Assembly (NCBI GenBank): GCA_002104905.1
Contig: MCFE01000076.1
Location: 1 to 64,000 of the forward strand
Origin: Basidiobolus meristosporus CBS 931.73
Taxonomy: Eukaryota > Basidiobolomycota > Basidiobolomycetes > Basidiobolales > Basidiobolaceae
DNA: 64,000 bases
Direction: 5' to 3'
The translations under genes and the position numbers were made by a program. Under the pieces are notes generated by a model that ran no database searches, was not told the origin of the DNA, and saw nothing but the letters and a program-made list of their open reading frames with translations. Of this stretch, positions 23,958 through 34,975 are shown piece after piece (the first letter of the stretch is position 1; each line of letters begins with the position of its first letter).

Positions 23958-25627
23958 ATGGCTTCCAACGCTGGTGAAAAACAGGCAAAGAGACAGAAAG
24001 TGAGCGCTAGCAATGAGCCAACAAGCTCAAGCAAAATTCGGAAAGAGCCCCCCACGACTGACAAAAGACCTCGGAAAGCGGGTATTACGATAGCGTCTAC
24101 CACCTGCCACCACACAGCTCACTAACTCTTCAAAAAGCTCGGAAGACACCCAAGCCGCAATTCACCAAGGACATTATCAAAAAGGATTTGAAAGACAATC
24201 TTGCCGAAACGGAGTATGTCTTTGAGGATGGTTAGCGTGGATTTCTTTGTTTATTTTGAAGGGATCTCAATAACATGGAACATTCAATAGGTTTGCGCAA
24301 AATCAAGCCTTACTTTTTCAAGCATCAGACTTTCGCCAAGGGGCGCTGGGTTGGAAAGAGTATTTTGGACGCGTTTTCTCAGGAATTCCGCGACCGTACT
24401 CCCGAATACTATGTATGTAGAGTGTTACGTAGGGCAGTACGGCTCACTTGTCTAACTGGGTTCACCATTCAGCGCAAGGCGATTGAGGAAGGGAGGATCA
24501 CCATCAATCAAGAGAAGGTTCAGCCCTCCACTCGGATTGGGGAGAATGCCTTCATTTCACACTACAGCCATCGTCATGAACCGGCCATTACCGCTGCACC
24601 CATAAAGATTATCGAGCAGGACGAAAACATCTTGGTGGTCGACAAGCCTGCCAGCATTCCCGTAAGCTTACTTCTACACACTTGATATGCTTCTCCAACT
24701 GAACTAAGTGGATTCTAAACAACCTAGGTTCATCCCACTGGAAGGTCGGTTGGGCGTGACTTGATCCCCTGTGTTGTGCTCTTACTGAACCGATTTCCCT
24801 TTTGTGTAGATATTCATTGAACACACTGATCAATATCCTGAAAAAGGAAAAGGGATTCTCCAATCTGTATCGTATGTATGCTATCCGTTGTCACTTTCTG
24901 CCGACCTCCTATTTAATTTCCTTTCATTCGTAGCGGTCAATCGGTTGGATCGACTCACCTCAGGGATCGTTATCCTTGCGTTGACCAAAGGCAAGGCCCA
25001 GGAACTCGAGGCGTTGATGCATGATCGCAAGATGTCGAAGGAATATGTTTGTCAGGTGACCGGCGAGTTTCCCAAGTAAGCACGCCCTGATCCTTGTTCT
25101 CAACACAAAGCCCGCTAACCCCCTTGTCCGGCAGAGAGGAGATCACAGTCACAGAAAGGATTGAGACCGTTTCCCACAAACTCGGACTTAACATCGTGAG
25201 TCCTAAGGGAAAAGAATGCAAAACCACCTTCGAGAGAATGCATTACAACGGGAAAACGAGTTTAGTCCGGTGCAAACCGGAAACCGGGCGTACCCACCAA
25301 ATCCGGGTCCATCTTCAATATCTAGGCTACCCAATCGCCAACGACCCAGTGTATGCAGACGAAAGTATATGGGGCCCTGAGCTTGGCAAAGGTGGTGTGT
25401 CCAAGGAGCAGCTGGAGCAAGTATTGGCCAAGCTTGAGGAGAAAGGATCCGAGGAGGATTCGAGCGGCAAGCTCCAGAAATGCCCGGACTGTGACTTCTT
25501 CGAGTCAGAAGACCCGAAGCCTGAGGAGCTCTGCATCTGGTTACATGCACTGAAGTATCAATGTCAGGATTGGACATATGAAACAGAGATGCCCGCTTGG
25601 GCTCACGAGCTGAATGGAGATATCTAG
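23958..25627 (+). CDS. tRNA pseudouridine synthase, RluA/Pus9-Rib2 type (8 exons)
   Basis: Converts uridine to pseudouridine, by homology at position 32 of tRNA. Exons 23958-24081, 24138-24230, 24291-24412, 24473-24661, 24728-24744, 24810-24871, 24934-25075 and 25135-25627 join in frame to 413 residues. The fifth exon is only 17 nt. Domains in order: Lys-rich N-terminus (1-70); the family block DGLRKIKPYFFKHQTFAKGRW and FSQEFRDRTPEYY; an S4-like region (about 114-145, KAIEEGRITINQ...GENAFISH); and the catalytic domain with VVDKPASIPVHPTGRY, the active-site VNRLDRLTSG (Asp208) and the GRTHQIRVHLQYLGYPIANDP loop. Yeast Rib2 has an additional C-terminal deaminase domain; this protein lacks it and ends WAHELNGDI, so it is closer to Pus9. 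No clear mitochondrial presequence is visible. Confidence 0.93.
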
Positions 25628-27154
25628 CTTCTTTGTGTCACCGCGCAGCAATATCATTTGTAGAGTGCAATTGAAGTTCAATAGAATAAAAGCGAATGGC
25701 GGGAAGATATCGCCAAGGATATGACATCTTGCAGATAGCTGACTGAGATGGCGCATCATCGATTAACTCACGATTTCGGTGCATGGCAGGCCTCATATCG
25801 AATGGCCTCGACGTGATTTGTCTCAAGGCTATTATAGCGCCGACTGAACCCTTGAGCAGGCTGCATGTAGCTGGAGCAGCCAGGATTGATTAACTTGGTA
25901 CATCCGAGATTGTCGCCGGCACACCATTGCTTGTGCTGGAGGACATGACAAACCACCTCCTTGTCGTGACCAAATCTACTCCATAACCGGTCACCTGGAT
26001 GGCTAAGCCATTCCCCTTACGCATGAATATTCCCTGACCCTCCTGGATCAAGGTTGCGCTATGCGGCCATCTGATAGGGGCTGGGGATGGGTGTGTGGCA
26101 GCAAGCAATCCCATAGGGTGTGGCTCTCTGCTTCCGTACAAGATCAACGATCAAGGATCGCGCGGTCACAAATTAATCTCCAAGAGCATTGTCTGGTTGG
26201 TTCAGGAATAAGACCTTGTACATCTAACTACACTGTCTGCGGTTATATTATTGTACATATCCACCCATCTTACTCAAGCTCACGAGGTCACGCTGCCAGG
26301 TGTGGTCATTGGCTATTCCTAAACCCATGCTACAAATCGCTATGGCAACCACTGGATTCATCGAAAACTCTAACACTCATAGCCCCACGCCTGCGGATCG
26401 CTGTGTTGCACCTGCCAGCCTTGGGTGCTGACCCCGAGTGGCCGGACGGAATCCCCTGGGTGGCCGTTGTGGCCAGCAGCGGTACAAATGCTTATCGCAA
26501 AGGATTCCGTGCTGCCGGCAGTGATTGAAACACAGCTCCCATTGGCCGTGAAGAAACATGGCCGTGGACGAATCCCTTGCTGATCTGGATGTTCTATGTT
26601 GTACCATTCCAATATCGGGTTCTTGTTGACCTTCTCTCCTTGTTTGATACTGGCGAAACAACCGTGTCCGATATCTGAGGCCTAATTCCCTCCTCCAATC
26701 ATTATATAAAGCAAGTCACATTTGCCAGTCCAATATTTTTATCAGCATTCTCATCATTATTGAGCATCTTTGGTGTCTCCAAGGCTCAGTAATATCCTTG
26801 TTAGAATCGTAGCAAAGTCTTCCAGTAACCTAGGTGAGAAGCATTTCGCCGCAATCACTTGACCCCAGGCTGCAGTACTCAAGCTTCTTGTTGTGCAGCG
26901 GTCTATATATTTGCCTTGTAAGCGGGAACTGTCTTTTTGTGATTCTGTCAAGTCCGCACTCTCCCCCACCGAGTACCTTTAGAAAATAGGCGGAACGCTT
27001 CGGTTTCGGAATATTCTTCGTACCCCAGTTACCAACTTTACCTTCTCCGACCAACTCGAATGTTAGGGTCAAAGGAACGCTTCATCTATTTGCTCAACAG
27101 TTATTTTTAATCTTTATTTTTTCCCTAGCCTGCGGAAAGCGCTTTTAAAGCACC
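25628..27154. other. Intergenic, 1.5 kb, no supported gene
   Basis: Overlapping ORFs on both strands around 25890-26660 without a recognisable motif. Includes the promoter of the septin-like gene. Confidence 0.5.
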
Positions 27155-29465
27155 ATGACGCTACCCTCTCCACAGTATCCTTTGTCGGAAGAAAGGAGGG
27201 TGGACGAAGTTACCTTCTTGGCTGAGTCGGATGATTCCGATTTTGAGGTTGTTGAGGAAACCTTTTTGTGGGATTCTCTGGGCTCTGAGGGGAGTTTGAC
27301 CCCTAGCAAGCAACAGTGCCCCACTCCACCTTCAGCTGAGACACCTCTTTCGTTCGTGCCTGCTGACCTGATGTAAGTATTAGGGGCGGTCAAGAGGGGG
27401 CATAGTTTTCATGTTGGCTGACTTTGCTCGTAGTGAAGGTAAGCCGTGTGCTGCGGACACCAACCAAGATGCGAACGAAGATCTTGCCTCTGAGGGCCAA
27501 CCTCCGTCTGACGAGGGCTCTGAAGAGAGTGAATCAGAAGAAGCGGATCCAATGATTGAGGAAAAGTAAGCAACACATACCCGAGCCAATTGACAAGCAT
27601 CTTGAATAGCAATGTACTAATGCGTCGTCACTTTGACCAGGAGACAATTCCTCGATTGCGCAGCAGAGCGCCTTTCCTCTCCCGCACCCCTGGGACTTCA
27701 TGCCTCGGCTTTTGAAGAGAATCGGCGATTCACCTTGGAAAATTCCACCTTTGATTCAATCACCTTCGAGCTGCCACTCACTCTTAGGATCCTTTTCACA
27801 GGAGCAGGGGCGAATGGTGAGGACAAAGAGCCAATTCTCGAGAAGATTAGCCACTCGCTCGCCCGGTTGTTCGAGCCCTCACCCGCCTCAAGCCAGACCA
27901 TGTCCAGTTCGTCATCACTGCTTGGTTCTAGACGTGAATTCGGCATCAACTATGTCGTCTTGCCCATGTCTGTACTTCTGGGTCGCGATGACCTGCGCAA
28001 TTCTGTGGTGCGTTACGAGGATAGTGGTGTGTATATCCAGGTTGGGGACTTCATCGATCGAAGCGCCTCAGATACCCTTCATTATATCCAGTCGTTGGAG
28101 GCGACTTACCTTGCGTGTCCCCCTCTCGCCCGAAAGAATGTGGTCGATGTGTGCTTCTACTTCATTTCACCCTTTCCCAACAATGACGATATCAATGAGA
28201 TGGTGCTTGTTAGTCGACGAGTGAATGTGGTGCCCATCATTGTCGGAACAGAGGCCCTGAATGTCGATGAGATTGTCGAATGTCGAAGGTCTATCTTGGA
28301 AATGCTTGAAGGGAACGAAGTGAACATCAAGTCCTTCACCGACTCGAACATTCTGCTCACCCACGGATGGCTCAAGAACAAAGGAGACGTATGCGGAGAA
28401 ACCATCCTTACCACTACGGAATTCACCTTGCTGGATAGTCAATGTGTGTACAATCGAATCCTGGAGTTTCATGAGGAGGCAATCCAGTCTGCAGCCAAAC
28501 GAGCAGTGTCCGAGTCCAAGCGGAAGAAACGGCAATCTCTCCGCTGGCTCACCACCCTCATATTTATTTTCTCGCTGGTTCTGTGGATTCTTTTGCCGAT
28601 CCCTGGTCTTGATCCTGACATCCCCGATGAACCGGCGGTGAGTTTGAAGGAACAATCCAACAGATCAGGGCTGATGAATGAGAGCATCAGCGAGCCGACA
28701 AAGCTCCTTTCCCCTCAGCCATCCGAATCAAACGCAATCTCCGTCATTAACAAGTCCTCCACCGATCTCATAGTACATTCATTCCATCTGCCAATATCTA
28801 GACTTGAAGCAGATCCACTCAAGTCCCAAGCGACGCATCTCAAATCTGCACCCTTAAAGAGCAAGCCCCTCGCCTCGACTCAGGCTCCCCAAACCCTCCA
28901 TGCATCTGAACAGCCTCGGCCGGCCACCGCAGAAGCCTCGGCACTCGACGAGCATGTGGAGAAACAAAAAAGCCCCACATGCGCATTTTCTCGCAATCAG
29001 CTAGACAGCACAGAACGACCCGATGTTCAGGAGCCTACAGAAACAAACGGCCAGGATAAGACCTCAAATGTTCAATCCAAGGAAGAATGCTTGGCCTCGT
29101 CGCTTCGATGCATGCTTCAAAGAACCCGAAAAAGCCTTAGTATCCCTATCAAAGGATCAGCCAGATACATATTGGAGATTCGCTCGAAGATCCGGTCCAC
29201 GGCCTTTACCGCCCTGGGCGATCTTGTTGACATGTACATGGATCATGCCCATCCTCATCTCGACTGGTACCTCGAGAAAGTGCTACACTGCCGAACGATC
29301 ATTCGACAAAAGATCTCAACCGCCAAAAGCTACCTTGGAAGGGAATACGGCAAGAAAGTAGACCAGATTTCCGAGCCACTCATGACGAAAATGGTGGAGA
29401 TAAGAAAGGTGTTTAGGGAACGGTTCTCCAATCTCAAAGAAAGAGTGCTCAAAACCACCCGTTAG
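27155..29465 (+). CDS. Septin-like membrane protein with degenerate GTPase motifs (3 exons)
   Basis: Exons 27155-27372, 27434-27565 and 27641-29465 (introns 61 and 75 bp) give 724 residues. Residues 1-117 are acidic and probably disordered. Residues about 160-360 follow the septin G-domain order: a strand (LTLRILFTGAG) where the P-loop should be, a segment matching the post-switch region (YIQVGDFIDRSASDTLHYIQ), the block VVDVCFYFISPFP matching RVhxCLYFIxPT, and VNVVPIIVGTEAL matching VNxIPVIAKADTL. The P-loop GxxxxGK(S/T) is replaced by GAGANGEDKEP and AKAD by VGTE, so nucleotide binding is unlikely. A basic stretch (SKRKKR) precedes one clear transmembrane segment (about 417-436, LTTLIFIFSLVLWILLPI), followed by about 285 residues, Ser/Pro-rich then helical. 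Probably a membrane-anchored septin-family pseudoenzyme; assignment rests on one diverged domain. Confidence 0.75.
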
Positions 29466-30336
29466 CAGTGTCCACGATTACTTGCTGCCGCCGATTGTTA
29501 TCTGTACCATTTTCCCAATTGAAGCATAATACCTGTACTCATTTTGCACGACGCTCTCTTTATTGAAGTTTAATTCTGTTGTTTTAGGAGCTACCGGCTC
29601 CTCAGCGTCCACCCGTGTTGTTGGTGATGCTGCATGTGTCCCATGAATTTGATGACCATTTGCGAAAGTTTTCCCTGTTACTTTGATTGAATTTTCTGCA
29701 CACGTTTCTTCCGATCTGGATAGTATGTTGTTTGACGCACTTACTGAGTTCGGGCACTCTGCTGCCTACTTGCCTTAATGGATGATTTCCTAGTATGTGA
29801 AGGAACACCCCCCCCTCTGGGCCCATTTGTTTCTCCGTTGTGGGTAAGCAGAGCATGCTGAATATTGTACCTTTGCGGGAGTGTCGAGCGTGTGTGGAGA
29901 AGCTTGCAATATCTATAAATTACATCTCCCATATATAATGTTCAAATCTTATTTTATTAAACATGAAAAACCCATTTGGCTTGCAAGTGTTGGGGCTCGG
30001 GCTCAGGCTCCGACTCTGGCATTAGTATTCTGTGATGGATTCGATGGAACAAGCAAGCCCTGGTTCTCACGCATAATAGTAAATCTCTGTAAGGGCGTTA
30101 TCTGCTTGGCATCAGCCAGTACAGCAGGCTCAACGATTGAGCATCTTGATTAGAGAGCGCTCTCACTGAAAGTGAGCCCATTCTATGCTCCTATTTATGG
30201 ACATGGCTACGAAATGGATTGAACGTTCTTGCCTTTATTTTGATTGGCATGCCATCCAACGTCTAAGCAAAATTAATACCAACTGAGTAGAATCTAAATG
30301 AGATGGCTAACACATATCTCCTGATTATTGTGGAGC
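29466..30336. other. Intergenic between convergent genes
   Basis: Lies between the 3' ends of the septin-like and penta-EF-hand genes. No gene seen. Confidence 0.55.
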
Positions 30337-31100
30337 CTAACGGTTGCTGACAACGAGCTCCATAAATTGCTCGTAATTGATGTTAACCCAACCGTCAGAG
30401 TCATTGTCAAATCTTCTGAAGGCATCAGTCAGGGATTTGATAGTAACACTAACTTGGATAAAGTTATCGAAGGTGATGCTGCCAGTGCCTAAGAACCCCG
30501 TGTTGCAATGAGTGAGGTGCTTTGGATGCCCTTGCCTAACCATACGTACCTTTTTTGTCATATTTGCGGATGATCAAGGAAAGGAATTTGTCACTGAGGT
30601 TATAACCGAAGGTGACCATGGCGTTCTTCAGTTCTCCCTGATCGATAAAGCCACTACGGTCTTTGTCGAAGCTCATGAAACATCTTTTCCAGTCATCGAT
30701 ATACTTCCATAGACCACAGAATTCGGCAAAATTGATGGTTCCGCTATCATCTCTGTCGAACATGCCGATCATCATACGGACTGTTTCGATGTTGAAAGGG
30801 CTCCAGTCACCTAGCAGAAAGATCAGGCTCTGCACTTGCCGGGTCTGTAGGAGTTCGCTGTATAAATACCGTTTAATAGCGCCTTTTGAAGCTCGTCAGC
30901 AGTGATTGATCCGCTGTTGTCACTAGATAATCACAGATACCGGTCAGTAATTGAAGGGAGGGCCAGTATTTCGACCATGGGTACATACGCGTCGACCGTT
31001 TGGAACCAAACTTGAAGCTGTTGAGGAGGTACCGCTAGATGATATTGAGGCTATGGTTAGATCAATGCCAGTTGGAAATACCATTCGACATCTTACCCAT
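30337..31100 (-). CDS. Penta-EF-hand calcium sensor, ALG-2/Pef1 type (5 exons)
   Basis: Minus-strand exons 31097-31100, 30989-31034, 30870-30922, 30550-30810 and 30337-30488, introns 62, 66, 59 and 61 bp, give 171 residues starting MAVPPQQLQVWF. Five EF-hands are visible: DADNSGSITADE, DRDDSGTINFAE, DKDRSGFIDQGE, the degenerate YDKKGTGSITFDN, and DNDSDGWVNINYEQ. The linker GLWKYIDDWKRCFMSFD is diagnostic of the ALG-2 family. The long Gly/Pro N-terminus of some family members is absent. Known members dimerise through EF5 and bridge ESCRT, COPII and membrane-repair proteins when calcium rises. The four-base first exon (ATGG then GTAAGA) is inferred because it alone gives a short ALG-2-like start in frame; exons 2-5 are secure. 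Confidence 0.9.
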
Positions 31101-31404
31101 CTTGTGAAAGTTGTTAAGAAAACTTGCACCCAAGTAAATGGTATTTCTATGCAATTTCCATCCAACGCCGAAATTAGCGCGAAGGATGCTGATTGGCTAC
31201 TCGTCGCTATTTGGGATTATTATCATCCAGGAGAATCCCCAAGCACGAGCTCTGATGGCATGAATCCAAGGCTTATTTGAATTTGGTATTTGTGGACCAG
31301 AGGTGACTCTCTCCTCACATTTTTGATGAAATTGACGTCATAACATCCAGGTGCTATAAGAGATTCGTCTTGGCAGAGTGGTTGGGTTAAACTGTAACTT
31401 AACT
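31101..31404. promoter_or_regulatory. Divergent promoter between penta-EF-hand and TMEM16 genes
   Basis: Only about 300 bp separate the proposed start codons of two head-to-head genes, so both promoters must lie here or overlap the first exons. No clear TATA box is visible for either. A plus-strand ORF running 30951-31280 crosses it, but it is mostly antisense to the first exons and introns. Confidence 0.55.
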
Positions 31405-34001
31405 ATGGAGCAGTTCCGCGAACTCGTTGACACCACTGTCAATACACTGAAGTTCAAGAAGAGTCAGCGCAACACTGACTCTTTTCTCTTCATGAAATAT
31501 CACAAGCAGCAGATAGAATCCAATCCAACTGATTTTTTTGCTGATTTTGTGATCGTTTTTCGGTATCCTACCCCCCGCATGGAAGCCACTCCAGCGGAAA
31601 GAGTTCAGCTAGAAGAGAACGTCATGCAAGCCTTCCGTAACATGCTCGAACGAATCGAAAATGCGGGCCTGATGTGTGAGGTCCGAAAGGGCGATCCCAA
31701 GAGCTTGCTAATCTTTATCTTGTGCCCCAAAGACAAAATATATACCAAATACCGCCTGAACAGGTACTTCTCCCACTCTTAACAGTCACAAAGCCTCCGC
31801 TGATGAACCGTTTCCTACTCGGCAGAGTTAACGATTGGCTTGCTGGGCTTCACATCACTGGTAAGAATTATTCTAAAGAAGCTAGCGAGCCCTGGAAAAT
31901 TATCAACAGCCAAATTCCCACCACGGCCGAAAGGCACCGTGTTGAATACCAATTGTTGACTGGCCCGGTAGCCGAAGGAAATGCCGGTGTGATCCCCGGG
32001 GAAAGCTTCGTCGAATCAGTCTTCCCACTCCACAACCGAAAGTTCAATGAAGTAAAACCGTACCCCCTTTGGCCTGTTTACTTCTCAGTGCTAACGCTTC
32101 CATTGATTACAGAAATGGCTCATGTCCTGGGGAACCACCTGGCAAGTCAGCAAAAATGATCTCACTCAGCTTCGCGACGAGTTCGGTGAAAAGGTAACTC
32201 TCCAAAAGGATTGCACACGTTACTCGTTACTCATCTCGTTTATTTGTACGAAAGGTCGCCTTTTACTTCGCATTCCTTAAATTCTATTTCGTAGGGCTTG
32301 TTCCGTTAGCCGCAATCGGGCTTGTCGCATACTTCTTTTCGATCAACTTCTCCATTATTCTCTCCCTACTGACGTGCATATGGTCGGTCTTTTTCTTGGC
32401 ATCCTGGAGTTGGAAGGAGAGAAACTGGGCCGCTCGTTGGTCGGTGAGCAATTGTCGAAGAGTGGAGGAATTTCGGCCACAGTTCAAGTCGTCGGACAAA
32501 AGATACGACCAGATAACCGGAAAAACAGTATATTACTTCCCCCATTGGAAGCGCTGGCTCCGAAAGTTGCTGGTGGCTCCTCTGATTGTTGGCTTCGCAT
32601 TGGCTCTGTTATCGGCCATCTCCACCACGTTCTTTTTCGAGTTCATGGTCCGAGAATACTACCACGGGCCTTTCAAGAAGTTCTTCGTAAGTCAGACCAG
32701 TAAAGGCCCCGTTCGAGCAAGCAGCTAATCTCTCATCTCTACACAGAAATACACATCGGTGGCAATCTATTCAGTCTCGGTCCCTCACTTGACCAAATTG
32801 TACCGGAAATTCGCCATGCGACTCAACGACTTCGAGAACTACGCAACGGAAACGAAATACCACTCCAACCTCACATACAAAATCTTCATCAACAGCTTCT
32901 TCCTAACCTATGTGTCGGTTTTTCTTGTGGCTTGGGTGTTCATTCCCTTCGGAGACGACCTTGCCTTCTGGATCAAGAATCGATTTGCCCTTGAGCACTT
33001 TGATATCCGTTTTGGCCCGTCCCGATTGATCACTCAGATCATGCTTACCATTCATATCAAGAGTCTGGTGTCGGGATTCTTCATCCCTATAGGGAAAAGG
33101 GCTCTCTCCTATTACAAGAGGAAAATCAAGTCGGTGGTCAGACGCCATCAAGGTCGCGAGGACGCGGATCAACAGAGATTCATTGACAGCGTTATTGTCG
33201 AGAGTAAACTTCCTGACTACGACATCTATGGGGATTTTGTTGACATGACTACACAGGTATGGACATTCAGGCCCTGCTGCCCAATTGGTTGCCAGCACTA
33301 ACGGGAAACATCGGGCAACTTGTAGTTTGGATCCGTTTGTCTGTTTACCAGCGTCTGGCCCCTTGCGCCACTGGCGGTGCTGGCTTGTGTGTGGGTCGAG
33401 ACGCGATCGGATGCGGTCAAGATTTGCTTCCGAACCAAGTGACTATCATAGCATACCACCTTGCAAATCGGTCGGAATTTAACCCAGTATTCTGATCCAC
33501 AGGCGTCCCATCCCCATCAGAGCGGAGAGTATCGGCCCTTGGAAGCGTACGATGGTATGTATGTAGTCGATTGCCGAGGCGACGCACCTTGTTAACCGCG
33601 CTTGGTAGGAATTTCTCGCTTGGTTGGGAACCATCGTCAACACCTTGTTCCTGTATCAATTCCGGAATTTCAGCGACATGTCTACTGATCCACACACCTG
33701 GGAGAACCTGGATTACATGCATATCATTTACGCCGCCGTCATAGCCGTCATTTCGGAGCACCTATTCCTGGTATTTCGTGCGACTGCCGGAAAGCTGATA
33801 AGCTCCATACCGAGCTGGGTAGACACCCAAGTGCAGCAAGAGACCCAAACTCTGAAGGAGGAGCTGTTGAAGAATGTGACCGATGCCGAACTTGTTAATC
33901 AGAAACAGACGTCCGTCAACCAGGAGAAACTGGACATCGGTGCCGAGCAACAGTACCACATTGGCGTCGCGGAGATTCGAAGTGAATTCAAAAATCTCTA
34001 G
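31405..34001 (+). CDS. Anoctamin/TMEM16 family, Ist2-like lipid scramblase (8 exons)
   Basis: Exons 31405-31763, 31826-32051, 32113-32193, 32255-32686, 32747-33256, 33326-33438, 33503-33554 and 33609-34001 join in frame to 721 residues, close to characterised fungal TMEM16 proteins (about 735). The cytosolic N-domain starts with the family block DFFADFVIVFRYP and contains RVNDWLAGL. The membrane part starts at about residue 223 (VAFYFAFLKFYFVGLVPLA), with further hydrophobic segments in SVFFLASW, LLVAPLIVGFALALL, FINSFFLTYVSVFLVAWVF, FGSVCLFTSVWPLAPLAVLA and YMHIIYAAVIAVISEHLFLVF. Acidic residues of the calcium site are recognisable in GDFVDMTTQFG and VETRSDAVKIC. By family it scrambles phospholipids or tethers ER to plasma membrane. 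The long Ist2 C-tail is absent. An upstream non-ATG frame extends to 31360, so an additional 5' exon is possible. Confidence 0.93.
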
Positions 34002-34975
34002 AGCCCTCATATCCTTCCAGACCATCTTGATATGAATCTATTGGACCCCCCTCCCCCCTCCTCCCAAACAAACAGGTCATTCTTTCAGGTTGATCATTCC
34101 TTCCCAACTCCTCTTGCTCACAGCTAAACTCGAGAAAGTATGCAACTCAGATGTTATGTTGCATTGGACAAAGGTTGGGATGTACTCTCCTCCAAAATAT
34201 CAAATAAAATTCCCACCCACTCACCCGTATGTCGACCGACTTCCCTTTTCCAGAGCCGCTAGCCGGTCGATAGCATGAAGATACTGGCCAAGTTGCACTG
34301 GTGAAGCGAGGCCCTATTGTACTGTACTACCTCCGTCGAGTCACTGGCAAGAGAAGACCCTGACGAGTCAGTGGCTGGCGAAGGTGCATCCCCATGGACG
34401 TCACCTCGGCAAACGCCTTCGGCTACGCAGCTCACATCAACGACGCGACGCGGATCTTCGGTGGTCTGAGGCAAGGGCTTGACAAGATTCAGGTAAGAGC
34501 ACGGCAGTAAGTTGGGCATTGATTTTAATCCGATATCGAACCAAGTAATTGTTTAAAAATCATATAGTGCAAAGAAGATTAATTATACGCAATTCTATGA
34601 TACAATAGGGATGGGTGGTGAAGCGTTTGGTGAATATTTCTGGCCGAGGGAATTCCAAGGGAAAAACTTGCGCAAGCAAATGGGTAAATCGTATTGATCC
34701 TGCCGAAGGATTTAAACAAGAAACAAAAAGGTCTTAATCCAAGATATTTGCAAAGCCAGCCAATGTTGTGATAATCCAGTTTACCAGCAACAAAAGCTCA
34801 ATGTCTTGTATGGTACCGATTAGTCGCACCTGATGTGGGCAACTCGCGGCTCAATAGAAGTCATGAATTAGGGTAAAACAAAGTGCAAGCCAAAGTAAAT
34901 GTTGATAATGATTAGAAATATGTATGTAATGAGAAATATAACAGTATCTTCAGTTGTCGGTGGGTTCCGCTAGCC
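34002..34975. other. Intergenic between convergent genes
   Basis: 3' flanks of the TMEM16 and zinc-finger genes. A plus-strand ATG at 34394 opens 33 codons ending in CAG followed by GTAAGA, which could be a first exon, but no downstream exon is found. Confidence 0.5.

Noticed and set aside
27698-28687. Several minus-strand ORFs (up to 162 codons) inside the septin-like gene
   Set aside because: Antisense shadows of a spliced gene with clear exon borders.
30951-31280. Plus-strand ORF of about 109 codons overlapping the penta-EF-hand start and the divergent promoter
   Set aside because: Partly antisense to exons 1-2 of the penta-EF-hand gene, no recognisable domain, and the EF-hand frame on the other strand is secure.
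34394-34493. Possible first exon (33 codons ending CAG then GTAAGA)
   Set aside because: No in-frame acceptor and second exon could be found before the convergent zinc-finger gene.
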